DNA of 64,000 nucleotides from NCBI GenBank assembly GCA_035547755.1, contig DASZUG010000020.1, positions 108,140-172,139 of the forward strand, read 5' to 3'. Below are positions 1 through 7,783 of the stretch, one piece after another. The stretch's first letter is position 1. Every line of letters begins with the position of its first letter. This stretch comes from Mesorhizobium_L sp035547755 (GTDB lineage Bacteria > Pseudomonadota > Alphaproteobacteria > Rhizobiales > Rhizobiaceae). The notes beneath the pieces are model-generated. The model made no database searches, was not told where the DNA came from, and saw only the letters and a program-made list of their open reading frames with translations. Position numbers and translations under genes: made by a program.

Positions 1-190
1 GGGGCGCTCTACGTTGCCCCCCTCTGCCCTGCCGGGCATCTCCCCCACAGGGGGGGAGATTGGCCAATCGCCAGACGCGGCGCGCCACGCGTCCGACCGG
101 ACGCCGGCCGGCAAGGCCGCCCCTTCCCGCGACGCCGAAGGCGCGCAAGAAAATGGGTCGGCCAGCGAGCGAAGCGAGCGCTCGGCCGCG
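1..190 (+). repeat. Palindromic intergenic-type repeat read in frame inside glyS
   Basis: Bases 38-46 (ATCTCCCCC) pair with 52-60 (GGGGGAGAT). The stretch to about 190 ends in another palindromic segment (GCGAGCGAAGCGAGCGCTCG). Such GC-rich palindromes are usual in rhizobial intergenic DNA, but here they are translated without a stop as part of glyS. The left end lies outside the window or at its very edge, so the full unit cannot be delimited. Confidence 0.6.
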
Positions 191-622
191 AGCGCAAATA
201 ACGACGATCTCCTTCTCATCGTCCGCCGCGTGGAAGCCCTCTCCTCCTTCCTCGACACCGAAGACGGCAAAAACCTGCTTGCCGGCGCCAAGCGCGCCGC
301 CAACATCCTTGCCGCCGAGGAAAAGAAGGGCACACACATCGCTGAAACTGTCGATCCGGCGCTTTTCAGCGATCCGGCGGAAAAGGCCCTCTACGCCGCC
401 GTCAACGCGGCCGAGAAGGAGGCCGGCGAAGCAATCGCGCGGCAGGATTATTCCGCCGCCATGCGGGCGCTTTCCGCATTGCGTGAACCGGTTGATTCAT
501 TCTTCGAGAAAGTGCTGGTAAACGACGAGAATGATTCAATTCGCGCCAATCGCCTGGCGCTTCTCGAACGCATCCGCGCCGCGACCGGCCAGGTCGCGGA
601 CTTCTCGAAGATAGCGGGATAA
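1..622 (+). CDS. glyS: Glycyl-tRNA synthetase beta subunit, C-terminal part
   Basis: Only the last 206 residues are in the window; the frame is open from the first base, so the start is outside. From about base 190 the protein matches the C-terminal helical, DALR-like anticodon-binding region of bacterial GlyS: LLLIVRRVEAL, then LLAGAKRAANILAAEEKK, and the usual ending DFSKIAG. GlyS pairs with GlyQ to charge tRNA-Gly. The first 60 or so visible residues (ISPTGGEIGQSPDAA and onward, rich in Ala, Ser, Arg) do not look like GlyS. They are the in-frame translation of a palindromic intergenic-type repeat, placed where the family normally has a short loop. That part is inference from memory of the family. 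The gene converges on the minus-strand secreted protein 12 bp downstream. Confidence 0.9.
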   Translation, partial: GRSTLPPSALPGISPTGGEIGQSPDAARHASDRTPAGKAAPSRDAEGAQENGSASERSERSAASANNDDLLLIVRRVEALSSFLDTEDGKNLLAGAKRAANILAAEEKKGTHIAETVDPALFSDPAEKALYAAVNAAEKEAGEAIARQDYSAAMRALSALREPVDSFFEKVLVNDENDSIRANRLALLERIRAATGQVADFSKIAG

Positions 623-624
623 TT

Positions 625-643
625 CCGGAATCAATTATTCCGG
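625..643. terminator. Hairpin between convergent glyS and the secreted-protein gene
   Basis: CCGGAAT (625-631) and ATTCCGG (637-643) form a 7-bp stem around a 5-base loop, overlapping the minus-strand stop codon. There is no clear T-run on either side, so termination is only a guess from its position. Confidence 0.3.
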
Positions 644-1096
644 CGCGGCGAGCGACTTCTTCTGATCCGCGGCTTCGGGCGCGCTGTCGCTTTCGGGCGA
701 AAGCTGGTGTCCGTCATCGGCAACCTTCGGCTGCTCTGCCGTTTTGGGCGCCGACGCCTGGACGGGCGTCGCTTCTCCGATCATGCCGGCCCGGATGACA
801 AGCAGTTCCGGATTGAAGCCTCTGTTTTTCCTGCTCTCGTCGGGGTTCTGTGCCGGTTCCGGCCCGATCTCGGCGATGATGGACGGGCTCACAGTCTTGA
901 ACGTCACCGGCATTCCCTGCCATGACGCCGCCGATCCCCGCGCATTCAATGGTTTGGCCGCCACGATGTCGGGCGCGCTGCTGGAGATCGGCGCGACTGC
1001 CTTGTCCATGCCAGCGGCGACGGAGAGACCCGATAGTGCAAGGAGAAGTCCAGCGGCCGAAACGCCGGTGCAAAAGAAAAAGGCGACCCTGTTCAT
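635..1096 (-). CDS. Secreted hypothetical protein (153 aa)
   Basis: I do not recognise a family. The N-terminus MNRVAFFFCTGVSAAGLLLAL is followed by a small-residue stretch ending VAA, a standard Sec signal peptide of about 28 residues. The mature part has a short ordered-looking core (PELLVIRAGMIGEATPV, around residues 94-112) and a disordered tail rich in Pro, Ala, Glu and Ser, ending KKSLAAPE. There is no cysteine in the mature part, no lipobox and no further membrane segment, so a periplasmic location is likely. It ends 12 bp from the glyS stop and stands alone. The function is unknown. Confidence 0.6.
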   Translation of the reverse strand: MNRVAFFFCTGVSAAGLLLALSGLSVAAGMDKAVAPISSSAPDIVAAKPLNARGSAASWQGMPVTFKTVSPSIIAEIGPEPAQNPDESRKNRGFNPELLVIRAGMIGEATPVQASAPKTAEQPKVADDGHQLSPESDSAPEAADQKKSLAAPE

Positions 1097-1246
1097 TGTT
1101 CAACCCCATTCCTGCCCAAACCCGTCCGATCGAAACGCGAACGCCGGGTTTCGATAGGCATAATGTCTTTAACGAAAGAATGAAGGCGAGCCTTGCGGGC
1201 GGCTTCAGGCGCGATATACCGGGCGGCATCGTTAAAGAAGGATGAC

Positions 1247-1518
1247 AGAGCCTTTCATGATTAGATGGAATCGTTCTGCCGGAGGCAATTCGGTCCAAGG
1301 CCAAGGCGAGTGTCGCCGTTCGTACCGGTGGTACGGCCAAGACGCTCGCCGCAGGAATTGGGCCGAATTGACCCGGCCCGTCAGGGTTTCCCGCTGGCGG
1401 GCGCCCGCTTTGTCGGACGGATTTGGCCGTACCACCGGTACGACCTGCACCGCCCTCCGCGCGGATCGCCGCGCCATCGAGGAAACAGAACCGTTTACAG
1501 CTAACCATGAAAGGCTCT
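1247..1518. repeat. Imperfect long inverted repeat ending on the tsaC start codon
   Basis: The outer arms AGAGCCTTTCATGATTAG (1247-1264) and CTAACCATGAAAGGCTCT (1501-1518) are inverted copies with one mismatch. The inner arms, 1320-1340 and 1423-1443 (core CGTACCGGTGGTACGGCC and its complement), are a perfect 21-bp inverted match. Outer-to-inner spacing is nearly the same on each side (73 and 75 bp), so this is one decayed 272-bp inverted structure rather than chance pairs. The DNA between the arms has diverged. No transposase is encoded. The right arm contains the ATG used by tsaC. The 1097-1506 interval holds no other gene I can support. Confidence 0.6.
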
Positions 1519-2496
1519 AAATTGGCGGAAATCCTCCCGATGGGATCGGCTATGGCCGAGGCGGCAAAGCGGCTTCTCGCCGGCGAGGCGATCGCTATCC
1601 CGACCGAGACCGTTTACGGGCTGGCCGCCGACGCGACCAATGGCGAGGCCGTCGCGCGCATTTTCGAAACCAAGGGCCGGCCCCGCTTCAACCCGTTGAT
1701 CGCCCATGTCGCGAGCCTCGACATGGCAGAGCGCATCGCCTTCTTCGACCCGCTGTCGCGAAAGCTAGCCGAGACCTTCTGGCCGGGACCCCTGACCTTC
1801 GTCCTGCCCCTTCGGAACGAGTCGCGCATTCATCCGCTGGTGACGACGGGCCTTGACACGATTGCGTTGCGGATGCCCGTCGGCTTCGCCTCGGACCTTA
1901 TCGCCGAGATCGGCCGGCCGCTTGCCGCGCCAAGCGCCAATTCGTCCGGCCGCGTCAGCGGCACGACGGCAGAGGCCGTCGAGCGCGACCTCGGAAGCCG
2001 GATCAGCCTGATCGTCGATGGCGGGCCGACGCCGGTCGGTGTCGAATCCACCATCGTCAAGGTGGATGGCGCGAGCTTAAGACTGTTGCGCCCGGGCGGC
2101 ACGCCCGCTGAAGCGATAGAGGCCATCGCTGGCGTCAGTCTCGAACGCGGTGGGAAGGCCGGTGTGGAAGCGCCAGGCATGCTCCTGTCGCATTATGCGC
2201 CGAAAGCGGCGGTTCGCCTCGATGCCGAAGATGTGCGCCCTGGCGAAACGCTCCTTGCTTTTGGTCCAGAACGGGCAAAGGGCGCGGAGAAGGCGGCGGC
2301 GTGTCTGAACCTGTCGCCTTCGGGTGATCTGCGCGAGGCGGCGGCCAATCTTTTCACCTATATGCATCGTCTGGATGCTTCCGGCGCTGCAACGATAGCC
2401 GTGGAGCCGATTCCGCGCTCCGGCCTTGGCGAGGCCATCAACGACCGTCTGAAAAGAGCGGCGGCTCCCCGTGACATAGCTCAGTTCAGAAACTAG
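1507..2496 (+). CDS. tsaC: L-threonylcarbamoyladenylate synthase, Sua5 type
   Basis: It makes threonylcarbamoyl-AMP from threonine, bicarbonate and ATP, the first step of the t6A37 modification of ANN-decoding tRNAs. The YrdC/Sua5 domain fills roughly residues 12-195, with PTETVYGLAADA near the N-terminus, a KGRPRFNPL substrate-site motif, and APSANSSGRVSGTTAE later. A linker with SHYAPK leads into the C-terminal Sua5 domain (to residue 329), so this is the long Sua5 form, not the short TsaC form. The ATG at 1507 gives a normal length; a TTG at 1522 (giving MAEILPMGSA) is also plausible, and the ATG itself lies in the end of an inverted repeat. The FAD oxidoreductase follows after 9 bp. Confidence 0.9.
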   Translation: MKGSKLAEILPMGSAMAEAAKRLLAGEAIAIPTETVYGLAADATNGEAVARIFETKGRPRFNPLIAHVASLDMAERIAFFDPLSRKLAETFWPGPLTFVLPLRNESRIHPLVTTGLDTIALRMPVGFASDLIAEIGRPLAAPSANSSGRVSGTTAEAVERDLGSRISLIVDGGPTPVGVESTIVKVDGASLRLLRPGGTPAEAIEAIAGVSLERGGKAGVEAPGMLLSHYAPKAAVRLDAEDVRPGETLLAFGPERAKGAEKAAACLNLSPSGDLREAAANLFTYMHRLDASGAATIAVEPIPRSGLGEAINDRLKRAAAPRDIAQFRN

Positions 2497-2505
2497 TCTC
2501 ACCCC

Positions 2506-3930
2506 ATGTCCGATCAGACCATCTCCCCCGAACTCCTCGCTCGTTTCGCCGAAATCGTGGGCGAGCGCCATGCGCTCACCGAGCGGGGCGACATCGAGCC
2601 TTTCGTCCACGAACCGCGCGGGCTTTTTGCCGGCCGGACATCACTCGTGCTGAGGCCAGGCAGCGTCGAGGAAGTTTCCCGCATCATGCGGCTTGCGGCG
2701 GAAACGCGGACGCCGATCGTGCCGCAGAGCGGCAATACCGGGCTCGTCGGCGGGCAGATGCCCGACCAGACGGGAAGGGAGGTCGTGCTTTCGCTTGCGC
2801 GGCTCGACAGGATCAGGGAGGTGGATGTCCTCTCCAACACGATTACCGCCGAGGCGGGCGTCATCCTGCAGAATCTGCAGGAGGCGGCGGACAATGTGGA
2901 TCGGCTTTTTCCCTTGTCGCTCGCCTCGAAGGGCAGTTGCCGAATCGGCGGCAATCTCTCCTCCAATGCCGGTGGCACCGATGTGCTCGCTTATGGCAAT
3001 GCGCGCGAGCTCTGTCTCGGCGTCGAAGTCGTCATGCCGAATGGCGACGTGTTTGACGATTTGCGCAAGCTGAAGAAGGACAATACGGGCTACGATCTGA
3101 AAAACCTGTTCGTCGGCGCGGAGGGCACGCTGGGCGTCATTACCGCCGCCGTGCTGAAGCTCGTTCCCAAGCCGAAAGGCAAGGAGGTGGCCTGGATCGG
3201 CCTGGAATCGCCCGCCGCCGCGCTCAGGCTCTTCGGGCGCGCGCTCGACAAGGCCGGCAGCGGGCTGACCGCCTTCGAACTGATGCGCGCAATCACGCTC
3301 GAATTCGTGCTGAAGCACATTCCGGGTTCGGTAGCGCCCCTTGCTAGCACCTATCCCTGGTATGTTTTGATGGAAGTTTCCTCCGGCCGTTCGGCGGCGG
3401 ATGCGCGCACGCTGATAGAGGATATACTGGGCGAAGCACTTGAAGGAGGCATTATCGCCGATGCGGCGATCGCCGAGAGCCTGGCGCAGGCCAAGGCCTT
3501 CTGGGGTCTTCGCGAGGACATGTCGGACGCGCAGAAACCCGAAGGCGGCTCGATCAAGCACGATATTTCTGTGCCGGTCGCGTCCATTCCCGAATTCATC
3601 GAGCGGGCCACAGCGGCGGTGGACAAGACGGTTCCGGGCGCGCGCGTCGTCTGCTTCGGCCACATGGGCGACGGCAATCTTCACTTCAACGTATCGCAGC
3701 CGGTCGGAGCCTCACGCGAGGTTTATATGGAGCGCTATCACGACATGAACGCGGCCGTTCATGCGGTCGTTCGCTCTCTTTCGGGCTCGATTTCGGCCGA
3801 GCACGGCATCGGCCAGTTGAAGCGCGACGAACTCCTGGAGACGGCGCCCCCCATCGGCATCGACTTGATGCGACGGATAAAGAGCGTCTTCGACCCGCTC
3901 GGTATCATGAATCCCGGCAAGGTCATTTGA
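2506..3930 (+). CDS. FAD-binding oxidoreductase, D-lactate/D-2-hydroxyglutarate dehydrogenase family
   Basis: This is a 474-residue flavoprotein of the GlcD/DLD group. The PCMH-type FAD domain spans about residues 40-215, with PQSGNTGLVGGQ contacting FAD, then GGNLSSNAGG and FVGAEGTLGVIT. The FAD-oxidase C domain follows, with the metal/substrate motif GHMGDGNLHFN near residue 385, AEHGIGQLKR, and a final DPLGIMNPGKV. Known members oxidise D-2-hydroxy acids such as D-lactate, glycolate or D-2-hydroxyglutarate; the substrate cannot be told from sequence. It probably shares a transcript with tsaC (9-bp gap). Its last 8 bases overlap the 3' end of the converging minus-strand gene. Confidence 0.85.
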   Translation: MSDQTISPELLARFAEIVGERHALTERGDIEPFVHEPRGLFAGRTSLVLRPGSVEEVSRIMRLAAETRTPIVPQSGNTGLVGGQMPDQTGREVVLSLARLDRIREVDVLSNTITAEAGVILQNLQEAADNVDRLFPLSLASKGSCRIGGNLSSNAGGTDVLAYGNARELCLGVEVVMPNGDVFDDLRKLKKDNTGYDLKNLFVGAEGTLGVITAAVLKLVPKPKGKEVAWIGLESPAAALRLFGRALDKAGSGLTAFELMRAITLEFVLKHIPGSVAPLASTYPWYVLMEVSSGRSAADARTLIEDILGEALEGGIIADAAIAESLAQAKAFWGLREDMSDAQKPEGGSIKHDISVPVASIPEFIERATAAVDKTVPGARVVCFGHMGDGNLHFNVSQPVGASREVYMERYHDMNAAVHAVVRSLSGSISAEHGIGQLKRDELLETAPPIGIDLMRRIKSVFDPLGIMNPGKVI

Positions 3931-4438
3931 GCTTTTCGGATTGTCTCTTGCGGGCCGCGGGTTTCTTCCCGGCTGCCGCCTTTTGCTTCGTCCCCTTGGT
4001 CGGCACCTCGGCGATTCGCTCTACCTCGATGATCTCGCCATCTTCCTGCTCTTCCTGATCGCTATAGATGCTTTCGCGGGCCTTGTGCTCCTTTGCGGCG
4101 TTCTCGCATTTCGTGCGGAATTCGTTGACCTCTTCTTCCGTCAGATGTTCGATTCCGATGAAGACATTCTCCGCGCGGCCCGCCCGGATCAGTTCGTCGA
4201 GTTTCGCCTGGATGGCGGCGCCGTCGCGGTTCTGCGTGTTCTGGATCAGGAACACCATGAGGAAGGTGACGATCGTCGTACCGGTATTGATGATCAGCTG
4301 CCAGGTATCGGTGTATCCGAAAAGCGGACCGCTCGCAGCCCAAACGAGGACGACAACCACGCAGCCGATGAACGTCGCCGCGTGACCCGCCGCAAAGGCC
4401 ACCTTGTTCGCCGTTTTGGAGAAAAGCTTGTTGGACAT
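3923..4438 (-). CDS. Low-affinity iron permease family small membrane protein
   Basis: Residues about 5-65 carry two hydrophobic helices (HAATFIGCVVVVLVWAASG, and TIVTFLMVFLIQN followed by TQNRD), the hallmark of the bacterial low-affinity iron permease / DUF family. LDELI and an acidic cytoplasmic stretch follow, ending in a Lys/Ala-rich tail (GKKPAARKRQ). Bacterial members are much shorter than fungal Fet4, so iron transport is not established. I place the start at ATG 4438 because GGGA lies just upstream of it; an ATG at 4447 would add MGT. The stop overlaps the end of the converging oxidoreductase gene. Confidence 0.7.
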   Translation of the reverse strand: MSNKLFSKTANKVAFAAGHAATFIGCVVVVLVWAASGPLFGYTDTWQLIINTGTTIVTFLMVFLIQNTQNRDGAAIQAKLDELIRAGRAENVFIGIEHLTEEEVNEFRTKCENAAKEHKARESIYSDQEEQEDGEIIEVERIAEVPTKGTKQKAAAGKKPAARKRQSEKLK

Positions 4439-4723
4439 GGTTCCCATCTATTGCGCTGCCGGTCGCAGTCAACGGGCCGGTACGGGGAGTTGTTGCTCAA
4501 AATGTCGCGCGCCGTGAAGGCGCGCTTGCACGAAGCCAGAAATGCCGGATCGGCTCTTTGGTTGCAAACCGATAACCATCCCGCAGGGCAGTGAAATTTT
4601 TACCGAGTTTCTTAAGCGGGGCGGTAAGATGCCTGCCCTAGTCTCACGCCCATAAGACGACCGGGAAAACCGGTCCACGGGAACCGCAAAAGGCTCTCGG
4701 GATAAACAGGAAGGCTGAGACAG

Positions 4724-5287
4724 ATGAACACCGGATTGAAGCCGGTCTGGGCGGGCAGCGCTATGCGGCTCGACCCCTTCCGGTTGCCGCAGGCCGCAAG
4801 TTATGCCACCCGCGACGCCTATGGCGACGTGACGTTCACCATCGATCGTCGGGGCGCGACCGTCAAGCGCATGCTGGAGAAGAGCGGACTCCCCGCGACC
4901 GTGGTTCTCCCAGCCAAGGCTTTCCTCGGCGTCGCCGCGCGCGCCATCGAGGACGGCGAGGGACAGGTAACGGTGACGCTGGAACTGATGCATCGCGACC
5001 CGATGCTGGCCGTTCCCCTTCTTGTGGCCGAGAATCTGGACGACATTGCCGCCGACTGGCACGGTTGGGCGGAAGCCTACGGCCTCCCCATGCTTCTGGT
5101 CGAAGCCGACGGCGTCGCCCGCCCTCTGGAAGAATCCCTTGGCGCCGTCCGCAAGGCGCCGCCGCAGAAGCGACGGAAAGGGCGCCCGACCCATACCCGC
5201 CGGCCGCGCTTCCTGGCGCGCCGCCGCTGCGGCGATCTCGGTTTGCGGCTGGTCATCGCCGGCGAGGAGATCATCGCCCGTAGATAG
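4724..5287 (+). CDS. DUF6101 family protein
   Basis: The 187-residue protein starts MNTGLKPVWAGSAMRLDP and has a mixed alpha/beta central region (VTFTIDRRGATVKRML, then LPAKAFLGVAARAIEDG). It resembles the DUF6101 proteins that sit next to ubiA in rhizobia. The C-terminal third is strikingly basic (QKRRKGRPTHTRRPRFLARR), which would suit nucleic-acid or acidic-surface contact, but no function is known. AGGAAGG about 9 bases before the ATG is a good ribosome site. The 275-bp gap upstream holds its promoter and otherwise only a short GC hairpin near 4507-4523. It converges on ubiA. Confidence 0.7.
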   Translation: MNTGLKPVWAGSAMRLDPFRLPQAASYATRDAYGDVTFTIDRRGATVKRMLEKSGLPATVVLPAKAFLGVAARAIEDGEGQVTVTLELMHRDPMLAVPLLVAENLDDIAADWHGWAEAYGLPMLLVEADGVARPLEESLGAVRKAPPQKRRKGRPTHTRRPRFLARRRCGDLGLRLVIAGEEIIARR

Positions 5288-5296
5288 CGCGAGTTG

Positions 5297-6280
5297 TCAC
5301 ACGATCGGCTTGAGGGCGGCCCACAGACCGCCGCCGAGCAAGCCCAGGAAGATCAGCCAGCCGACGATGCTGTTCGATTTGAACAATCTCAGGCATTGAT
5401 CAGGGTCGTTTATATCGAGCACCCGGATCTGCCGCATCATGTGAACGGCCGCGGCGACGAGGCCAGCGAGCGCCGGCAGCGGCACATGCGCCATCGAGAA
5501 GGCGAGCGCGAAAAGCACCAGCGCACCGCCATAAAGCCCCGTCAGCCATTGCTTCGTGTCCTCGCCGAAAAGCCGCGCCGTCGAGCGGACGCCGACAATG
5601 GCGTCGTCTTCCTTGTCCTGGTGGGCGTAGATCGTGTCGTAGCCGATCACCCATAGGATCGAGCCGGCGTAAAGCAGAAGCGCCGGCGGATCGATGCGGC
5701 CGAAATGTGCCGCCCAACCCATCAGCGCCCCCCAGGAAAAGGCAAGTCCCAGAACGAATTGCGGCCAGTCCGTGATTCTCTTCATAAAGGGATAGGCAGC
5801 GACGATCAGCAGCGAGGCGATGCCCGTGATGACCGCAAAGCGGTTGAACTGGAGAAGCACCGCCAGCCCGACCAACGCCTGAATGATGAGGAAAGCCCAG
5901 GCCTGCTTGCGGCTGACCTGGCGCGAGGGCAGCGGTCTTGAGCGTGTCCGCTCCACCTCCGAATCGATACCCTCATCGACGATGTCGTTATAAGTGCAGC
6001 CGGCGCCGCGCATGGCGATTGCCCCGATCAGGAAAAGCAGGATGTGCCATGGCGACGGCAGGACCGACGCAAGCGATGAGCCCGGCTCGGCGTTGGCGCT
6101 CGCCGCGAGCGCCGCCGACCACCAGCACGGCCACAGGAGCAGCCACCAGCCGATCGGCCGATCCCATCGCGCCAGTTGCGCATAGGGCCACAGCACGCGC
6201 GGAAGGGTTTTGTAGACCCAGTGGCCGGAGGGCGCGTCGGCGACGCGGCCCTGGGCGGCGGTGGATTGGATATTTTCCAT
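5297..6280 (-). CDS. ubiA: 4-hydroxybenzoate octaprenyltransferase
   Basis: This is an integral-membrane prenyltransferase that joins 4-hydroxybenzoate to a polyprenyl diphosphate in ubiquinone synthesis. Both Asp-rich Mg/diphosphate motifs are present: NDIVDEGID around residue 97 and DTIYAHQDKEDD around residue 214. RWDRPIGWWLLLWPCWW marks the first helix after a 38-residue cytosolic lead. The whole 327 residues contain eight to nine hydrophobic segments, as expected. It is divergent from purD with about 110 bp between the starts. The quinone product supplies the respiratory chain whose terminal oxidase is encoded at 30-37 kb. Confidence 0.93.
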   Translation of the reverse strand: MENIQSTAAQGRVADAPSGHWVYKTLPRVLWPYAQLARWDRPIGWWLLLWPCWWSAALAASANAEPGSSLASVLPSPWHILLFLIGAIAMRGAGCTYNDIVDEGIDSEVERTRSRPLPSRQVSRKQAWAFLIIQALVGLAVLLQFNRFAVITGIASLLIVAAYPFMKRITDWPQFVLGLAFSWGALMGWAAHFGRIDPPALLLYAGSILWVIGYDTIYAHQDKEDDAIVGVRSTARLFGEDTKQWLTGLYGGALVLFALAFSMAHVPLPALAGLVAAAVHMMRQIRVLDINDPDQCLRLFKSNSIVGWLIFLGLLGGGLWAALKPIV

Positions 6281-6391
6281 GGAAAGGGAGTGGCAGCGCC
6301 GGACGAAGCCGTCAAGTCAATCCTTCCCCCAGCCTCTTGACCCGGCGGGAGCGACGCCATAGGCGGAAACCTCCAATCCGGCGAGGTCTTC

Positions 6392-7669
6392 ATGAACGTG
6401 CTTCTCATCGGTTCCGGCGGCCGCGAACACGCGCTGGCCTGGAAGATCGCGGCTTCGCCGATGCTGACGCGGCTCTATGCCGCGCCGGGAAACCCCGGCA
6501 TCGCGGAAGAGGCCGAATGCGTCGCCCTCGATGTCAAGGATCACGACGCCGTCATCGCCTTTTGCCGCGAAAAGGCGATCGATCTCGTCGTCGTCGGCCC
6601 GGAAGCGCCGCTTGTCGCCGGCATCGCCGACCGCCTCGCCGCCGCCAGCATCGCCGTGTTCGGGCCGAGTGCCGCCGCCGCGCAACTCGAAGGCTCGAAA
6701 GGCTTCACCAAGGACCTTTGCGCCCGCTACGGCATCCCGACCGCCGCCTATCGGCGCTTCAACAATGCCTTGGAGGCCAAGGCCTATGTCCGCGCGACGG
6801 GCGCTCCCATCGTCATAAAGGCCGACGGTCTTGCCGCGGGAAAGGGCGTGACGGTCGCCATGGCGCTCGACGAGGCGCTTGCGGCGGTCGATGCCTGCTT
6901 CGAGGGCGCTTTCGGCGGCGCTGGCGCGGAAGTCGTCGTGGAGGAATTTCTTGAGGGCGAAGAGGCGAGCTTCTTCTGCCTTTGCGATGGCCGGACGGCG
7001 CTTCCTTTCGGTACGGCGCAGGACCACAAGCGGGTCGGCGAGGGCGATACCGGCCCGAACACCGGCGGCATGGGCGCCTATTCCCCGGCGCCGGTCATGA
7101 CGCCTCCGATGATCGAACGCGTGATGCGCGAGATCGTCGAGCCGACCATGCGCGGCATGGCGGAAATGGGCGCGCCTTTTTCCGGCGTTCTCTATGTCGG
7201 CCTGATGCTGGCGGCGGATGGCCCGAAGCTCATCGAATACAACGTCCGTTTCGGCGATCCCGAATGCCAGGTGCTGATGCCGCGCCTGAAGAGCGATATT
7301 CTTGTCCTGATGAAAGCAGCGGCCGACGGGCAGCTCCGACATATGTCCGCCGAGTGGCGCGACAAGGCCGCCCTGACGGTGGTGATGGCGGCGGAAGGCT
7401 ATCCGGGCAAGACGGTTCCGGGAAGCGTCATCAATGGGCTGGAGAAGGTGCGCGAAACCGGAGCGGAAATCTTCCAGGCGGGAACGGCCTTGCGGAATGG
7501 GAAGATCGTCGCCAATGGCGGCCGCGTCCTGAATATCACTGCGCTAGGCGCAACGGTCGAAGAAGCGCGGGAAAAAGCCTATCGCGCCGTCGGCCTCATC
7601 GATTGGCCGGAAGGCTTTTGCCGGCGTGATATAGGCTGGCGCGCGCTCGCCCGCGAACGGGACGGCTGA
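6392..7669 (+). CDS. purD: Phosphoribosylamine-glycine ligase
   Basis: It catalyses the second step of de novo purine synthesis, ATP-dependent joining of phosphoribosylamine and glycine (GAR synthetase). At 425 residues it has the family length. The N-domain begins MNVLLIGSGGREHALAWK. The ATP-grasp region shows IVIKADGLAAGKGV near residue 145, and the active-site stretch includes NTGGMGAYSP and IEYNVRFGDPECQVLMPRL. The C-terminal domain ends with KAYRAVGLIDWPEGFCRRDIG. It is transcribed away from ubiA; the next gene starts after 114 bp with its own strong ribosome site. Confidence 0.95.
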   Translation: MNVLLIGSGGREHALAWKIAASPMLTRLYAAPGNPGIAEEAECVALDVKDHDAVIAFCREKAIDLVVVGPEAPLVAGIADRLAAASIAVFGPSAAAAQLEGSKGFTKDLCARYGIPTAAYRRFNNALEAKAYVRATGAPIVIKADGLAAGKGVTVAMALDEALAAVDACFEGAFGGAGAEVVVEEFLEGEEASFFCLCDGRTALPFGTAQDHKRVGEGDTGPNTGGMGAYSPAPVMTPPMIERVMREIVEPTMRGMAEMGAPFSGVLYVGLMLAADGPKLIEYNVRFGDPECQVLMPRLKSDILVLMKAAADGQLRHMSAEWRDKAALTVVMAAEGYPGKTVPGSVINGLEKVRETGAEIFQAGTALRNGKIVANGGRVLNITALGATVEEAREKAYRAVGLIDWPEGFCRRDIGWRALARERDG

Positions 7670-7783
7670 GCTCCTCCGCCTTTCCGTCGCTTGGCCGATT
7701 GCGCGGCATTCCATCCGTTTCTATACCTTGAGACAGTTACGACGGCTCCGGGCATTTGCCGGCCGGACTTCAGGAGGAATGCC

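Noticed and set aside
714..1508. A 264-codon minus-strand frame across the inverted repeat and the secreted-protein gene
   Set aside because: The other frame (635-1096) has a clean signal peptide; this one is Arg/Gly-rich and is created by the repeat.
1247..1518. The inverted repeat before tsaC as a full insertion sequence
   Set aside because: It is too short for a transposase, and no target duplication could be seen at its borders.
4507..4523. Short GC hairpin in the gap before the DUF6101 gene as a terminator
   Set aside because: A 6-bp stem without a T-run, not located at a gene end that would need it.
5938..6954. A 338-codon plus-strand frame across ubiA and purD starts
   Set aside because: It is Arg-rich, crosses the divergent promoter region and shadows two real genes.
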